A program made the position numbers and the translations under genes. Shown here one piece after another: positions 26,545 through 35,638 of a stretch of DNA of 64,000 nt. Position 1 is the stretch's first letter; each line of letters starts with the position of its first letter. Source of the DNA: Vibrio hangzhouensis (GTDB taxonomy: Bacteria; Pseudomonadota; Gammaproteobacteria; Enterobacterales; Vibrionaceae); assembly GCF_900107935.1 (NCBI RefSeq), contig NZ_FNVG01000017.1, positions 1 through 64,000 on the forward strand, given 5' to 3'. Below the pieces are notes generated by a model that saw only the letters and a program-made list of their open reading frames with translations, made no database searches and was not told the origin of the DNA.

Positions 26545-27889
26545 GAGTCTGCCCCTGGAATAGATGTGCCAGCTCAGTCAGGCTGGTCGGAAAGTCCACC
26601 GATTCGCCAGCGCTCTGCAACAGATACCCTTTTAGCTGAGGATGCATCGCTACCGCCTGATCCAACTCGGGATCCTGTCCGGGCTGATACCCCCCTAATG
26701 GCAGTAATTCTTTAACCTGTAAGTAATTGGAGTAGAGCTGGCGAAATTGATTCGCTATGGTGCCGTGCACTTCCGGGGTACAGCCAGACATGCAGCGGCT
26801 GATTGAAGCGTTAATATCGATAGCAGGATAGTGCCCCTGCTCCGCCAGTTGCCGTGACAAAACCACATGACCATCGAGTATGGCACGTGCCGAATCGACC
26901 ACAGGATCTTGCTGGTCATCGCCTTCGGCCAACACAGTATAAATGGCCGTCAGGCTGCCTTCCGGATGCTCACTGTTACCCGCACGCTCCAGTAGCTGTG
27001 GTAGCACGCTGAATACCGATGGTGGGTAGCCCCGAGAGGCCGGCGGCTCACCCAGTGCCAGAGCGATTTCTCGCTGGGCCATGGCATAACGAGTCAGTGA
27101 ATCCATCAGCAACAGAACATCCTGCCCTTTATCACGAAAGTACTCCGCCACCCGATGACACAACAATGTGGCTCTGAGGCGCATCAACGGGGATTCATCC
27201 GCCGGTGCGGCGATGATGATGGCCTTTTTGCGCGCCTCGGGCGTCAGATTGCGCTCAATGAACTCCCGAACCTCACGGCCACGTTCACCAATCAATCCCA
27301 CCACTATCACATCGGCTTCGGTGTTTTGCGTGATCATTCCCATCAGCACACTTTTACCGACCCCACTGCCTGCCATCAAACCTATCCGCTGGCCTTTACC
27401 CACGGTTAGCAAACCATTGATGGCCCGAACGCCAACGTCCAGTGGTGTATCCACCGGTCTGCGCTTCAAAGGGTTAATGGGTTTCGGCTCCAGTGACACT
27501 CGGTCTCCGCCCTTCAAAGGCACACCATCATCGAGCGCTTCACCTAAACCATTCACCACACGGCCTAACCAGTGACTGCCCAGATTCACCGAACTGTCAC
27601 CATCTAACGGCACCACCTTGGCACCGGCGAACAAGCCACCCAATCGACGTACTGGCATCAGATAGGCGATGGTATGATCAAAACCCACAACCTGAGCTTC
27701 AATCATGTCCCCTTCATCGGTCTCAACCAGACAACGCTGCTCCAGTTTGAACCGGCATCCTACCGCCTGAAGCATCAGTCCATTCACTTTGACTAAACGC
27801 CCGGTCACCCTGGCGACCGGAATCAAATCCAGCGATGCAATCGCATCGTTGAGACGTTCGTTCAGTAATGGCGAAGTGGGGCTAGTCAT
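26534..27889 (-). CDS. fliI: Lateral flagellum-specific export ATPase FliI
   Basis: 451 aa. F1-ATPase beta-like hexameric ATPase at the base of the flagellar export gate. Walker A is AGSGVGKS (about residue 172), Walker B is DVLLLMDSLTRYA (about 261-265), and GLIGERGREV is present. Overlaps fliH by 8 bp and fliJ by 11 bp. Length is normal for FliI. Confidence 0.95.
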   Translation of the reverse strand: MTSPTSPLLNERLNDAIASLDLIPVARVTGRLVKVNGLMLQAVGCRFKLEQRCLVETDEGDMIEAQVVGFDHTIAYLMPVRRLGGLFAGAKVVPLDGDSSVNLGSHWLGRVVNGLGEALDDGVPLKGGDRVSLEPKPINPLKRRPVDTPLDVGVRAINGLLTVGKGQRIGLMAGSGVGKSVLMGMITQNTEADVIVVGLIGERGREVREFIERNLTPEARKKAIIIAAPADESPLMRLRATLLCHRVAEYFRDKGQDVLLLMDSLTRYAMAQREIALALGEPPASRGYPPSVFSVLPQLLERAGNSEHPEGSLTAIYTVLAEGDDQQDPVVDSARAILDGHVVLSRQLAEQGHYPAIDINASISRCMSGCTPEVHGTIANQFRQLYSNYLQVKELLPLGGYQPGQDPELDQAVAMHPQLKGYLLQSAGESVDFPTSLTELAHLFQGQTHGQ

Positions 27890-28631
27890 GATTGTCTTCT
27901 AAATCGATGGGCGTAACTTCATCCAGCAGGTGCTCTTTCACCGCATCCATACAAGACTCCAGTCGGGAGTCACAGCTGGCATCCGCTTCCGCGTCTTCGG
28001 TGACCAGATGGCAACCGCCCACCGGCAGCTCTGGCTTGGCAACCAGTTTCCAGCCCTGAGCCAGTTCCGGATTTATCTGAGTAATACGCTCCAAATCCTG
28101 TGGATTCAGGTGTACCGTGACTTTTTCGGTTTTGCCTGGCATCGCATCGAGCGTTTCATCCACCAGTGCCAGAATTTGCTGTGGCATCAGGGTCAGCTCA
28201 GCACGGATCACCTGCTGCGCCACTTTTTGTACCAGCTCACAGATGATGTGTCTCTGCTGTTGCTCTTTCTCTTCCTGCCAGCGAGACAGCGACACGTAAA
28301 TGTCATTGACCGGTTTGACCGCATCCATAAAGGCCTGCTTTCCCGACTGCTCACCCGACACAAAGCCTTGTTGAAAACCCTCTTTCTGACCTTCGAGCAG
28401 GCCTTGTTGTTTACCCTGCTCAATGCCCTGATTCAGACCCTCTCGATGGCCTCGCTCCAATCCTTGCTGAAACCCTTCTTCCAGACGTTGCTGAATATCC
28501 ACCTGACTTGGGGATTCTTCCCATGAGAGATCGGCAGCAAACTCATCGACGCTACTTGGCTGGGCCAAAGGTGGGAAACGATGCTGTCTGTAGCCACTTG
28601 GCGGTAATCTGAAAACGGCTTTTTCCTTCAT
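27882..28631 (-). CDS. fliH: Lateral flagellar assembly protein FliH
   Basis: 249 aa. The hallmark is a run of GxxxG-type repeats (about residues 55-90: GLERGHREGLNQGIEQG, QQGLLEG, EGFQQG), the FliH helix that dimerises and holds the FliI ATPase. A globular C-terminal part resembles the F1 delta subunit. The N-terminal residues that dock on the C-ring (PPLAQP-like) are short. Ends 8 bp inside fliI. Confidence 0.92.
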   Translation of the reverse strand: MKEKAVFRLPPSGYRQHRFPPLAQPSSVDEFAADLSWEESPSQVDIQQRLEEGFQQGLERGHREGLNQGIEQGKQQGLLEGQKEGFQQGFVSGEQSGKQAFMDAVKPVNDIYVSLSRWQEEKEQQQRHIICELVQKVAQQVIRAELTLMPQQILALVDETLDAMPGKTEKVTVHLNPQDLERITQINPELAQGWKLVAKPELPVGGCHLVTEDAEADASCDSRLESCMDAVKEHLLDEVTPIDLEDNHD

Positions 28632-28634
28632 GGC

Positions 28635-29651
28635 TTACTCCACGGTCTGCTCTTGATACAGCGACAACTCGATTTCACCTGTCTCTGACAGCTCTTTTAT
28701 GATCTGCATGATGTCATTGCGAGCTCGCTCCACGGCACTGACTGGGACCGCGCCTCTAATCTGCATATCATCTTCCAGTTGCTTCACCATACGCTGTGGC
28801 ATCGAACGCTTAATGGCTTGTTGCAGAGTGATGTCGGCCCCTTTGAGTGCGATGGCCCAAAGCTCCATTGGTACCTGCTGCACCAGCGTGTCCATGGTGT
28901 CTTCGCGCTGACGGCCAAGTACCATAAAGTCAAACATGTTCTCTTCGATTTCTCCCACGACTTCTTCGTCATGCAACTTGAGCATTTCCATCAACATGGC
29001 GCGATCACCGGAGAAGCGGTTAATGATATCTGCCACCTGTTTGACACCGGACATCGGTGCGCTCTGGGTCACAGATACTTGCTCGATACAACGCTCAATC
29101 AGTTCATTGAGATCCGCCGCGACCTGATGGTCGATATCCTGTAAACGTGCAATGCGATACAAGAGTTCGTCGTGGTAATCCGATGGCAGATGGCTCAATA
29201 CTGCAGAGGACGTTTCCGGTGGCAGATACGCAAGAAAAATGGCCTGCATTTGCGGGTGTTCTTTCGCCACAAAGCGAGCCAGTATCTCCGCATCCACCCA
29301 CTGAAGGCGCTGCATATTATTGCGGACTTCATCACCGTACAGGTTATTGAGCAACCCTTTCGCCAAGTCGTTACCCAGCGCCTTACGCAGGGTATTCGAC
29401 AGATACTCTTTAGACGCACCGCGAATACCGCTGTGCTGTCTGAAGTCTTCGAAGAAATGCTGGATCACTTTCTTCGCATTATCACTTTTAATGCCGCTCA
29501 GGCGTGCCATGGCTTTGGTGACACGCTGAGTTTCATCGCGAGAGAAGTGACGTAATACCTGCGCTGCCGCATCCTCGCCCATACCTAAAAGGACGAGAGC
29601 GGTTTTCTCAACATGACTAAGCGTGGCTGGCATTGGCTGAGCTGTTTTCAT
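28635..29651 (-). CDS. fliG: Lateral flagellar motor switch protein FliG
   Basis: 338 aa. The middle domain has the EHPQ motif (AKEHPQMQAIFLAYLPPE, about residue 126), and the C-terminal domain has charged torque residues (ERARNDI near the end). FliG is the rotor face that meets the MotA stator. The ATG at 29651 overlaps the 3' end of fliF by 35 bp; a second in-frame ATG at 29633 would reduce that to 17 bp. Confidence 0.95.
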   Translation of the reverse strand: MKTAQPMPATLSHVEKTALVLLGMGEDAAAQVLRHFSRDETQRVTKAMARLSGIKSDNAKKVIQHFFEDFRQHSGIRGASKEYLSNTLRKALGNDLAKGLLNNLYGDEVRNNMQRLQWVDAEILARFVAKEHPQMQAIFLAYLPPETSSAVLSHLPSDYHDELLYRIARLQDIDHQVAADLNELIERCIEQVSVTQSAPMSGVKQVADIINRFSGDRAMLMEMLKLHDEEVVGEIEENMFDFMVLGRQREDTMDTLVQQVPMELWAIALKGADITLQQAIKRSMPQRMVKQLEDDMQIRGAVPVSAVERARNDIMQIIKELSETGEIELSLYQEQTVE

Positions 29652-31365
29652 TCACATTTACCCATTGTTTAAGTACTTCTGCTACACGCTCAGGCTCTTC
29701 TGTGGCAATAAGCTGTAGATGTTTAAGTTGAATCTCCAGTGGAGAGCCCGGAGGAGGCAACATATCACTGCTGGCATCCAGTCCTGAGGAGGTGGATTCG
29801 ATACCTCGCTCTGACAATCGGCGATTGAGCATTTCTTCACGCTCTCGCTCTTCACGGGTCTGGATATTTTCCTGATATTCTTCTTCCTGTGGCTCGGCAA
29901 ACTCAAGCTCTTGTCCCTGTCTGTCAGCACCGGTGAGGTGCATGATCAGCGGTCGCAGTACGAAGAAAATCATCGCCATTCCCAGCATGCCACCAATTAC
30001 ATAACGCAGTGGCTGCTGTACGGTAGGATCCTGCCACCAAGGCATCGCAGGTGGCGCTTCAATTTCTACCGGGGTAAAGTTGAAGCTCATCAGACTCATG
30101 CTGTCGCCGCGATCCGCTGAAATGCCCACGGCGTCGGAAATCATGGTCGAGATCTGTGTACGCTCAGCTTCGGTCCAGGCGGTACCATTGGGTGCTGCAC
30201 TTTCATTAAGCAGGACTGAGACACTTAACTTAGAAATCTGTCCCTGCTGATACTGAGTGCGACGTACACTGCTACCAACGGCATACTGACGATTAAGTTC
30301 ACTGCGTGCATTGGTGTTCTGACTGTCGTTTGTCGGCACTTCACCAGTAACTGGAGGCTGATTGCTCAATGAACCCGGGATTCCCAGAGCGATCTTGTCG
30401 ACGGTATTGTTGTGGATGCTATGTTCATTGCGTACTACCGGGTTGGAATCCAGAATTTCCTGCGTTTCTTCTACCCGACTGAAGTCCATATCTGCGGCTA
30501 CCTGAACTCGATAGTTGCTTGGGCCGACAATCGGCGTCAGCATATCGGCGGCACGCTGAATGATCTGCTTCTCCACGTTCTTCTGATATTCAAGGTATTT
30601 GGCATTGACCTTACCCGACTCCGCAGATCCCACATCCGCGCTGAGCAAACGACCGTACTGGTCAATAACAGAAACAAACTCCGGTTTCATACCTGTCACA
30701 CTGCCCACCACCAGATTGACGATGGCTTCAACCTGGTCCGGTTTCAGATCTTCACCCGGTTTGAGTTCAATCATGACTGATGCCGATGGATCCTCTCCCT
30801 GCTGACGAACAAACAAGGTCTGGCGAGGAATGGCAAGATGGACTCGGGCATTGGAAATTGCGTTCAGAGAGATAATGGTTCGGACCAACTCCCCTTCCAG
30901 ACCATGTCGGTAGCGCGCATTTTCCATAAACTGGCTGGTACCCAGAGAGCTGTCTTCTTTAAGCGAATCCAGACCAGTCGGCAACTGAGCTTTCACGCCC
31001 TTGGCAGCCAACAGCATGCGGATCTTAGCCACCTGCCCTTCAGCAACCAACACCTGGCCGTTTTGCTCCTGGAGACGATAGGCAATGCCTTCGGATTCCA
31101 GTACCGAAACAATCTCGCCAATATCAAAGCGTTCCTGCTGACTATAGAGCGGACGATAACTCTGGGATGAACTCCAAAGGGCGACGACAATGATGGCGGC
31201 AACGATGGCAGCCAGCACCGCTGACAGCACCAGGTTACGCTGAGAACTGGACCAAAGCTGCTTAAGCTTGGTATTGACATCATTCATGCTGGGTGAAGAT
31301 GTCGACTTAGGCGCAACATCAATCGGGCTGGTTGCGGCGACAGTTTGAGGTGCTAATTCTGACAT
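29617..31365 (-). CDS. fliF: Lateral flagellar MS-ring protein FliF
   Basis: 582 aa. Two membrane helices (about residues 42-62 and 452-472) bracket the large periplasmic part with ring-building motifs (RYRHGLEGELVRTI, VRVHLAIPRQTLFVR-like). The C-terminal cytoplasmic tail binds FliG. FliF nucleates basal body assembly. It is 3 bp downstream of fliE and overlaps fliG. Confidence 0.96.
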   Translation of the reverse strand: MSELAPQTVAATSPIDVAPKSTSSPSMNDVNTKLKQLWSSSQRNLVLSAVLAAIVAAIIVVALWSSSQSYRPLYSQQERFDIGEIVSVLESEGIAYRLQEQNGQVLVAEGQVAKIRMLLAAKGVKAQLPTGLDSLKEDSSLGTSQFMENARYRHGLEGELVRTIISLNAISNARVHLAIPRQTLFVRQQGEDPSASVMIELKPGEDLKPDQVEAIVNLVVGSVTGMKPEFVSVIDQYGRLLSADVGSAESGKVNAKYLEYQKNVEKQIIQRAADMLTPIVGPSNYRVQVAADMDFSRVEETQEILDSNPVVRNEHSIHNNTVDKIALGIPGSLSNQPPVTGEVPTNDSQNTNARSELNRQYAVGSSVRRTQYQQGQISKLSVSVLLNESAAPNGTAWTEAERTQISTMISDAVGISADRGDSMSLMSFNFTPVEIEAPPAMPWWQDPTVQQPLRYVIGGMLGMAMIFFVLRPLIMHLTGADRQGQELEFAEPQEEEYQENIQTREEREREEMLNRRLSERGIESTSSGLDASSDMLPPPGSPLEIQLKHLQLIATEEPERVAEVLKQWVNVNENSSANASHA

Positions 31366-31368
31366 GTT

Positions 31369-31728
31369 CTACACCGGCATCTTCATAATATCTTCAAACG
31401 ACGCAACAACCTTGTTGCGAACCTGCATCAGCGCTGAGAAAGACAGGCTGGCTTTTTGACTGGCGATCATAGCGCCAACCAGATCATCACTTTGTCCCGT
31501 CTCAACGGCTGTCATTTTTTGCGACGCGACAGATTGGTGCTGATTCACCATATCCAACACGTTCTTCATCGCCCCCGAGAACGCCATCGGTTCATTCACC
31601 TTATTCACATCCATCGGGTTGTTTGAAACCACAAAATCAGGCTGCACGTGTTGCTGCATCGCCTGCATTTTGGTCAGCATTAATTGCTCTGCGGATAACG
31701 CATTATTTATCGGTTGCATCGCCATCAA
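31369..31728 (-). CDS. fliE: Lateral flagellar hook-basal body protein FliE
   Basis: 119 aa. Small proximal-rod protein linking the MS ring and rod. The C-terminal half is typical (SFSALMQVRNKVVASFEDIMKMPV). Two ATGs in tandem plus a third at codon 3 offer alternative starts. Directly follows lafK (9 bp). Confidence 0.93.
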   Translation of the reverse strand: MMAMQPINNALSAEQLMLTKMQAMQQHVQPDFVVSNNPMDVNKVNEPMAFSGAMKNVLDMVNQHQSVASQKMTAVETGQSDDLVGAMIASQKASLSFSALMQVRNKVVASFEDIMKMPV

Positions 31729-31737
31729 AATTCTCCT

Positions 31738-33063
31738 TTACGCAGCCGAGCCGATAGCCGACTGTAGATCGATTCCTTGTTCTCGCATTGCGGCTAACTT
31801 GTAGCGCAATGCTCGTGTAGAAACCCCTAGAGCGTCCGCCGTTTTGGTTCGGTTTCCGCCAAATTGACGTAGTTTTTCTAAAATGAATTGGAACTCTGCT
31901 TGCTTCTTCACTTCGACATGACCCATGGCGCTCTCCTGCACCGCAAAAGTGCTGGTTGGCATATCGATTGGCAGCATGAGATCCTGAGCCGTAACGTAGT
32001 CACCGTGGCGCATAACCAGCGCACGCTGAATCACATTCTCAAGCTCACGAATGTTACCCGGCCAGTGATAGTGGCTCAGAGCCTGTTGCGCATCTTTGGA
32101 CAGGTGACAATTGGTTTGCTCTTTGTATTTATTAATGAAGAACTGACTGATGGGCAGAATGTCTTCTTTGCGGTCGCGCAGAGGTGGCCAGTGCAGCGGC
32201 AGTACATCGAGGCGATAATAAAGATCTTCTCTAAATGTGCCCTTTTGCACTTCGTGGCGCAGATCTTTATTGGTTGCTGCGATTACCCGAATGTCCAGAG
32301 CGATCGACTTATGACTGCCCACGCGCTCCACTTCGCGCTCCTGAAGCACACGCAGAAGCTTCGCCTGCACCGCAGGAGACATCTCACCGATTTCGTCCAG
32401 CAGAATCGTTCCGCCATTGGCCTCTTCAAACTTGCCACTCTGTGAACCGGTTGCACCAGTAAATGCGCCCTTAACGTGGCCGAATAACACCGCCTCCAAC
32501 ATGGACTCCGGAATCGCGGCACAGTTGACGGCGATAAATGGCTGCTGACTGCGTGGCGACTGGTCATGGACATAACGTGCCAGCACCTCTTTTCCTGTCC
32601 CCGATTCTCCGGTGATCAGGACACTGGCGCTGGTACAGGCCGCTCGGTGCGCCAGTTGCAATACTTGTTTACTGCGCCAGGACTCCGCAACAATGTTTGC
32701 CATCGGTTTCTCCAACGCTTCAACACGCTGGATCAGATTAACAAGTTGTGCAGATTCGAATGGACGAAGCAGATAATCGGTTGCCCCGGCCTTCATTGAT
32801 TCTGCGGCCAGAATGCCCTGATCCTGCTCGACAATGGCAATGGCTACTCCCGAATTGTTCTTGCGCTGATGGCAGGCAATCCATTCACGAATACTCATAT
32901 CCGGCAAGTTTGAGCTGACCAGACTGATAGAAGCTGCGGGTTTAAGCAGCGCAGCACGCCCCGTCCTTACGTGCGTCACGTCAAAACCCTGTTGAGTGAG
33001 TAACTCAATAATAGGCTTAGCGTTTAGCTCACAAGGCTCAACGAATAGAATGTCCTTTTTCAT
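31738..33063 (-). CDS. lafK: Sigma-54-dependent lateral flagellar master activator LafK
   Basis: 441 aa. N-terminal receiver-like domain (about 1-120), AAA+ sigma-54-interacting domain (about 130-370) with Walker A GESGTGKE and the GAFTGA loop (KGAFTGATG), and a C-terminal Fis-type helix-turn-helix (NRTKTADALGVSTRALRYKL). The receiver is degenerate: the phospho-acceptor Asp position is Ser50 (SSNLPD) and the conserved Lys is Arg100 (LLRPF). It should therefore not be controlled by a classical kinase. In V. parahaemolyticus LafK switches on the early lateral genes. It lies between motY and fliE in one operon. Confidence 0.93.
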   Translation of the reverse strand: MKKDILFVEPCELNAKPIIELLTQQGFDVTHVRTGRAALLKPAASISLVSSNLPDMSIREWIACHQRKNNSGVAIAIVEQDQGILAAESMKAGATDYLLRPFESAQLVNLIQRVEALEKPMANIVAESWRSKQVLQLAHRAACTSASVLITGESGTGKEVLARYVHDQSPRSQQPFIAVNCAAIPESMLEAVLFGHVKGAFTGATGSQSGKFEEANGGTILLDEIGEMSPAVQAKLLRVLQEREVERVGSHKSIALDIRVIAATNKDLRHEVQKGTFREDLYYRLDVLPLHWPPLRDRKEDILPISQFFINKYKEQTNCHLSKDAQQALSHYHWPGNIRELENVIQRALVMRHGDYVTAQDLMLPIDMPTSTFAVQESAMGHVEVKKQAEFQFILEKLRQFGGNRTKTADALGVSTRALRYKLAAMREQGIDLQSAIGSAA

Positions 33064-33954
33064 TTATTGAACCTCCGTCTTCATATCCGTTGAAGACGCT
33101 GACTGATTAGAAGGCTGTCGCACAATTCGTACTGTAACGCGACGGTTTTTCGCTTGACCAAACTCGGTCTCATTACTACTGACCGGATAACGCGCACCAT
33201 GCGCTCGTACTTCAATAAGATTTTCAGGCGTACCCAATTCATTAAGTACACTGGCAACGTCATCGGCACGTACTCTGGAAATCTGTAGATTGCTTATCGA
33301 CGAACCGACGTTGTCGGTATGACCATCAACCAATACCCTGGCCACCTTGTCATCGGCTTTGATATAACTCGCAAGAGACTGCAGGGTTTTGCGCTGCTCA
33401 CTGGAGACCACGCGCTGGCCAAACTCAAATTTCAATACCACATCTCTTGCCTGGGTGTAGTTCATTTGCGGCAATTCCGTACGACACTCATTGAAACGAA
33501 CATAAGCCTGCTCAATACGCGTAGACGGCAGAACGTAAGCATCTCCGTAAACATGGGTATCCTGCATTGAGCTGACACGAATCCATGCCCCTTTGGTCAC
33601 AGCGGCCAGTAATTGGTCAATATCCACATCGAAGATGGCATATCCCCGGGCAGTTTTAGCAGCCTCATCGATTGCGACATGCTCAGTGGGTGTCTGCCAG
33701 GGTGGCGACAGCTGAAACAGTTGAGCGCGCTTAATGGGTTTATTGGGTAAATGTAATACTGCGGATATCTGGTCATTCGGTTCCGCATGGAAGTAAAACT
33801 TCCCCATGTTATTTGGCAATGAATGACTAAGCTGACACTCGAATTCTCCTTCGACGGCTTGCCAGTCCACTAAATCCATCGGAATATTTACTTCCGCCGC
33901 CTGTGAGACCTTAATCCCAAAAATAGCCGCTATAAATAACACCAAAAGATACAT
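33064..33954 (-). CDS. motY: MotY-like lateral motor (T-ring) protein, OmpA family
   Basis: 296 aa from the ATG at 33954. A signal peptide (MYLLVLFIAAIFG...VSQA) is followed by a MotY-type N-domain (ECQLSHSLPNNMGKFYF, PPWQTPTEH) and a C-terminal OmpA-like peptidoglycan-binding domain (about 190-285, VDGHTDNVG, RAHGARYPV). It should anchor the LafTU stator. An in-frame ATG at 34068 would add 38 residues before the signal peptide. The shorter form fits the usual MotY length, but neither start has a good ribosome-binding site. First gene of the operon; the lafK start touches its stop. Confidence 0.88.
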   Translation of the reverse strand: MYLLVLFIAAIFGIKVSQAAEVNIPMDLVDWQAVEGEFECQLSHSLPNNMGKFYFHAEPNDQISAVLHLPNKPIKRAQLFQLSPPWQTPTEHVAIDEAAKTARGYAIFDVDIDQLLAAVTKGAWIRVSSMQDTHVYGDAYVLPSTRIEQAYVRFNECRTELPQMNYTQARDVVLKFEFGQRVVSSEQRKTLQSLASYIKADDKVARVLVDGHTDNVGSSISNLQISRVRADDVASVLNELGTPENLIEVRAHGARYPVSSNETEFGQAKNRRVTVRIVRQPSNQSASSTDMKTEVQ

Positions 33955-34068
33955 TCTATTAACAGCAAAACTTAGACAATGTATTTTACGCTCCCCTGAC
34001 CAAGTTAATTTGGGAGATAATGAAAAATAATATTTTTTAACCAAGCCATAGATCATATTGCTATCCAT

Positions 34069-34388
34069 TTATGTCTCATTCACATAATACATAGAAATCT
34101 AATTTCATATGCATGCGACGTTTTATAAATTCTCTGGGCAAGCCTTATAAAACATAAATTTAGGTAAAGCACTCATTCTGTTCTCTGATATAGAAAGGCT
34201 TGGCGGCTAAAATTTGGCCGAAAAAACCCTTCAGATATAGTTATTATTTTATTAAGCTACCTGTATTTATTTTATATTTAAAGGCGCTTTATATAGCGTA
34301 AACAAACATATGAACCAACTTCACAAATTTACATTCGAGGGCTAAAAATAAATAAAAAAACCGGAGTAGACTGACGAAATATGATGAC
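34069..34388. other. Divergent motY/fliM intergenic region
   Basis: About 320 bp of strongly A/T-rich sequence between the divergent motY-lafK-fliE and fliM-flhA operons. It must hold both early lateral promoters, but no clean sigma-54 (TGGCAC-N5-TTGC) or sigma-70 site could be picked on either strand. No ORF or RNA gene is seen. Confidence 0.5.
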
Positions 34389-34451
34389 TTGTTATTAATT
34401 AACAACATCAGGTTACATTCGACACCTTCTCAGATTACATTTGGTAAAGAT

Positions 34452-35270
34452 ATGGATATGCAAAAAGCAGAGCTACCAATTCAGGTGCAAACTCTTAATG
34501 TGGAATTACTTGGCAAGCCAATTCATATCATCAGGAATAAACTTGAAGATTTACTGACTGGGTCATGCCAAACCCTGAGTCTGGAGTTACAGTCCTGGCT
34601 TAAGACGCAACATGTCACCGTCACTCTGCAGGAGGTCACTCTCACCGAACTACCTGTTTCCGACATGCAAGCATCAAGCACTTCGGTGCTCAAACACAAC
34701 GAGAGTGGCATGCTCTACGTCGCCATGGTTCCGGCGATGCTGATGCGTCTTTCTGATCAATTTTACGGTGCCGATATAGAACGCAGTAGTGACGATTTAA
34801 CCAATAGCGATCTCAGGCTGTTGCATCGTATGGCGAAATGCACGTCCACATGGGTCGCCCCGTCATCTGCCTGGCAGCAACACGAATTCGAAATGACGGC
34901 GGGTGTAGGCATCGCAGCCACACTGGTGATAGACGTCAATGGGCAACAGGCTTTACTGAAACTCACCCTGGACAGTGCTCTGATACAAACGCTCATTGAT
35001 GAACTGGAGCTCGATGCCAATCCACACATCGCCAGTGATTTCTGTCATGCACTGCAGAAAACCCCTGTGCGATTAAATGTACAGCTAAGCAAGACCATCT
35101 TGCCGCTAACCCAAGTCCTCGAACTGAAAGCTAACGATATCCTGCCTATTGAGTTACTGACTCAAACGCCTGTGCATATCGGTAAGGAACGACTGTTCAC
35201 CGGACGGGTTGCAGAGCAAGAAGGACAACTCGTATTAATTATAAATGATGATAAGGATACCAACCGATGA
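34452..35270 (+). CDS. fliM: Lateral flagellar motor switch protein FliM (short form)
   Basis: 272 aa from ATG 34452. The C-terminal SPOA domain (about 205-265) and CheC-like middle domain are divergent but recognisable, and position before fliN-fliP supports FliM. The canonical N-terminal CheY-binding motif (EIDALL-type) and the following linker are absent: the protein begins directly with the middle region and is 50-70 residues shorter than polar FliM. In-frame ATGs at 34389 and 34458 are alternatives; none adds a CheY-binding helix. Overlaps fliN by 4 bp. Confidence 0.85.
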   Translation: MDMQKAELPIQVQTLNVELLGKPIHIIRNKLEDLLTGSCQTLSLELQSWLKTQHVTVTLQEVTLTELPVSDMQASSTSVLKHNESGMLYVAMVPAMLMRLSDQFYGADIERSSDDLTNSDLRLLHRMAKCTSTWVAPSSAWQQHEFEMTAGVGIAATLVIDVNGQQALLKLTLDSALIQTLIDELELDANPHIASDFCHALQKTPVRLNVQLSKTILPLTQVLELKANDILPIELLTQTPVHIGKERLFTGRVAEQEGQLVLIINDDKDTNR

Positions 35271-35635
35271 GCGATTCGACAGAGCAAAATGTCTTCGACG
35301 GTGACGAACTGCGCTTCGATGACTTTCAACTTGAAGATTTTGATACCGAAGCACCGCTAGCGGCTCCTGTGCAGTCGGAACGCGATTTGAGCTTTTTCAA
35401 AAATATCCCGGTCACGGTGACGCTGGAAGTGGCGAGCAAGGAAATCGCGCTTGGTGATCTGATGTCGGCGGGAGAAGGCAGCATTATCGAACTGGATAAA
35501 CTCAACGGCGAACCGTTGGACGTCAAAGTGAATGGCTCTCTGATGGGGCACGCCGAGGTTGTGGTGGTCAACGAAAAGTATGGCCTGCGACTGATTGACG
35601 TCGTGGATTCTGCACTCACTTCAATGGGCCAGTAA
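35267..35635 (+). CDS. fliN: Lateral flagellar motor switch protein FliN
   Basis: 122 aa. An acidic N-terminal part (about 1-40) is followed by a SPOA domain with the FliN signature (NIPVTVTLEVASKEI, GSIIELDKLNGEPLDVKVNG, VVVNEKYGLRL). Forms the bottom of the C-ring with FliM and holds FliH. Coupled to fliM by a 4-bp overlap. Confidence 0.95.
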   Translation: MSDSTEQNVFDGDELRFDDFQLEDFDTEAPLAAPVQSERDLSFFKNIPVTVTLEVASKEIALGDLMSAGEGSIIELDKLNGEPLDVKVNGSLMGHAEVVVVNEKYGLRLIDVVDSALTSMGQ

Positions 35636-35638
35636 CTC

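Noticed and set aside
27930..28526. 198-aa plus-strand open frame
   Set aside because: Leu/Phe-rich antisense shadow of the Gln/Glu-rich fliH coiled coil.
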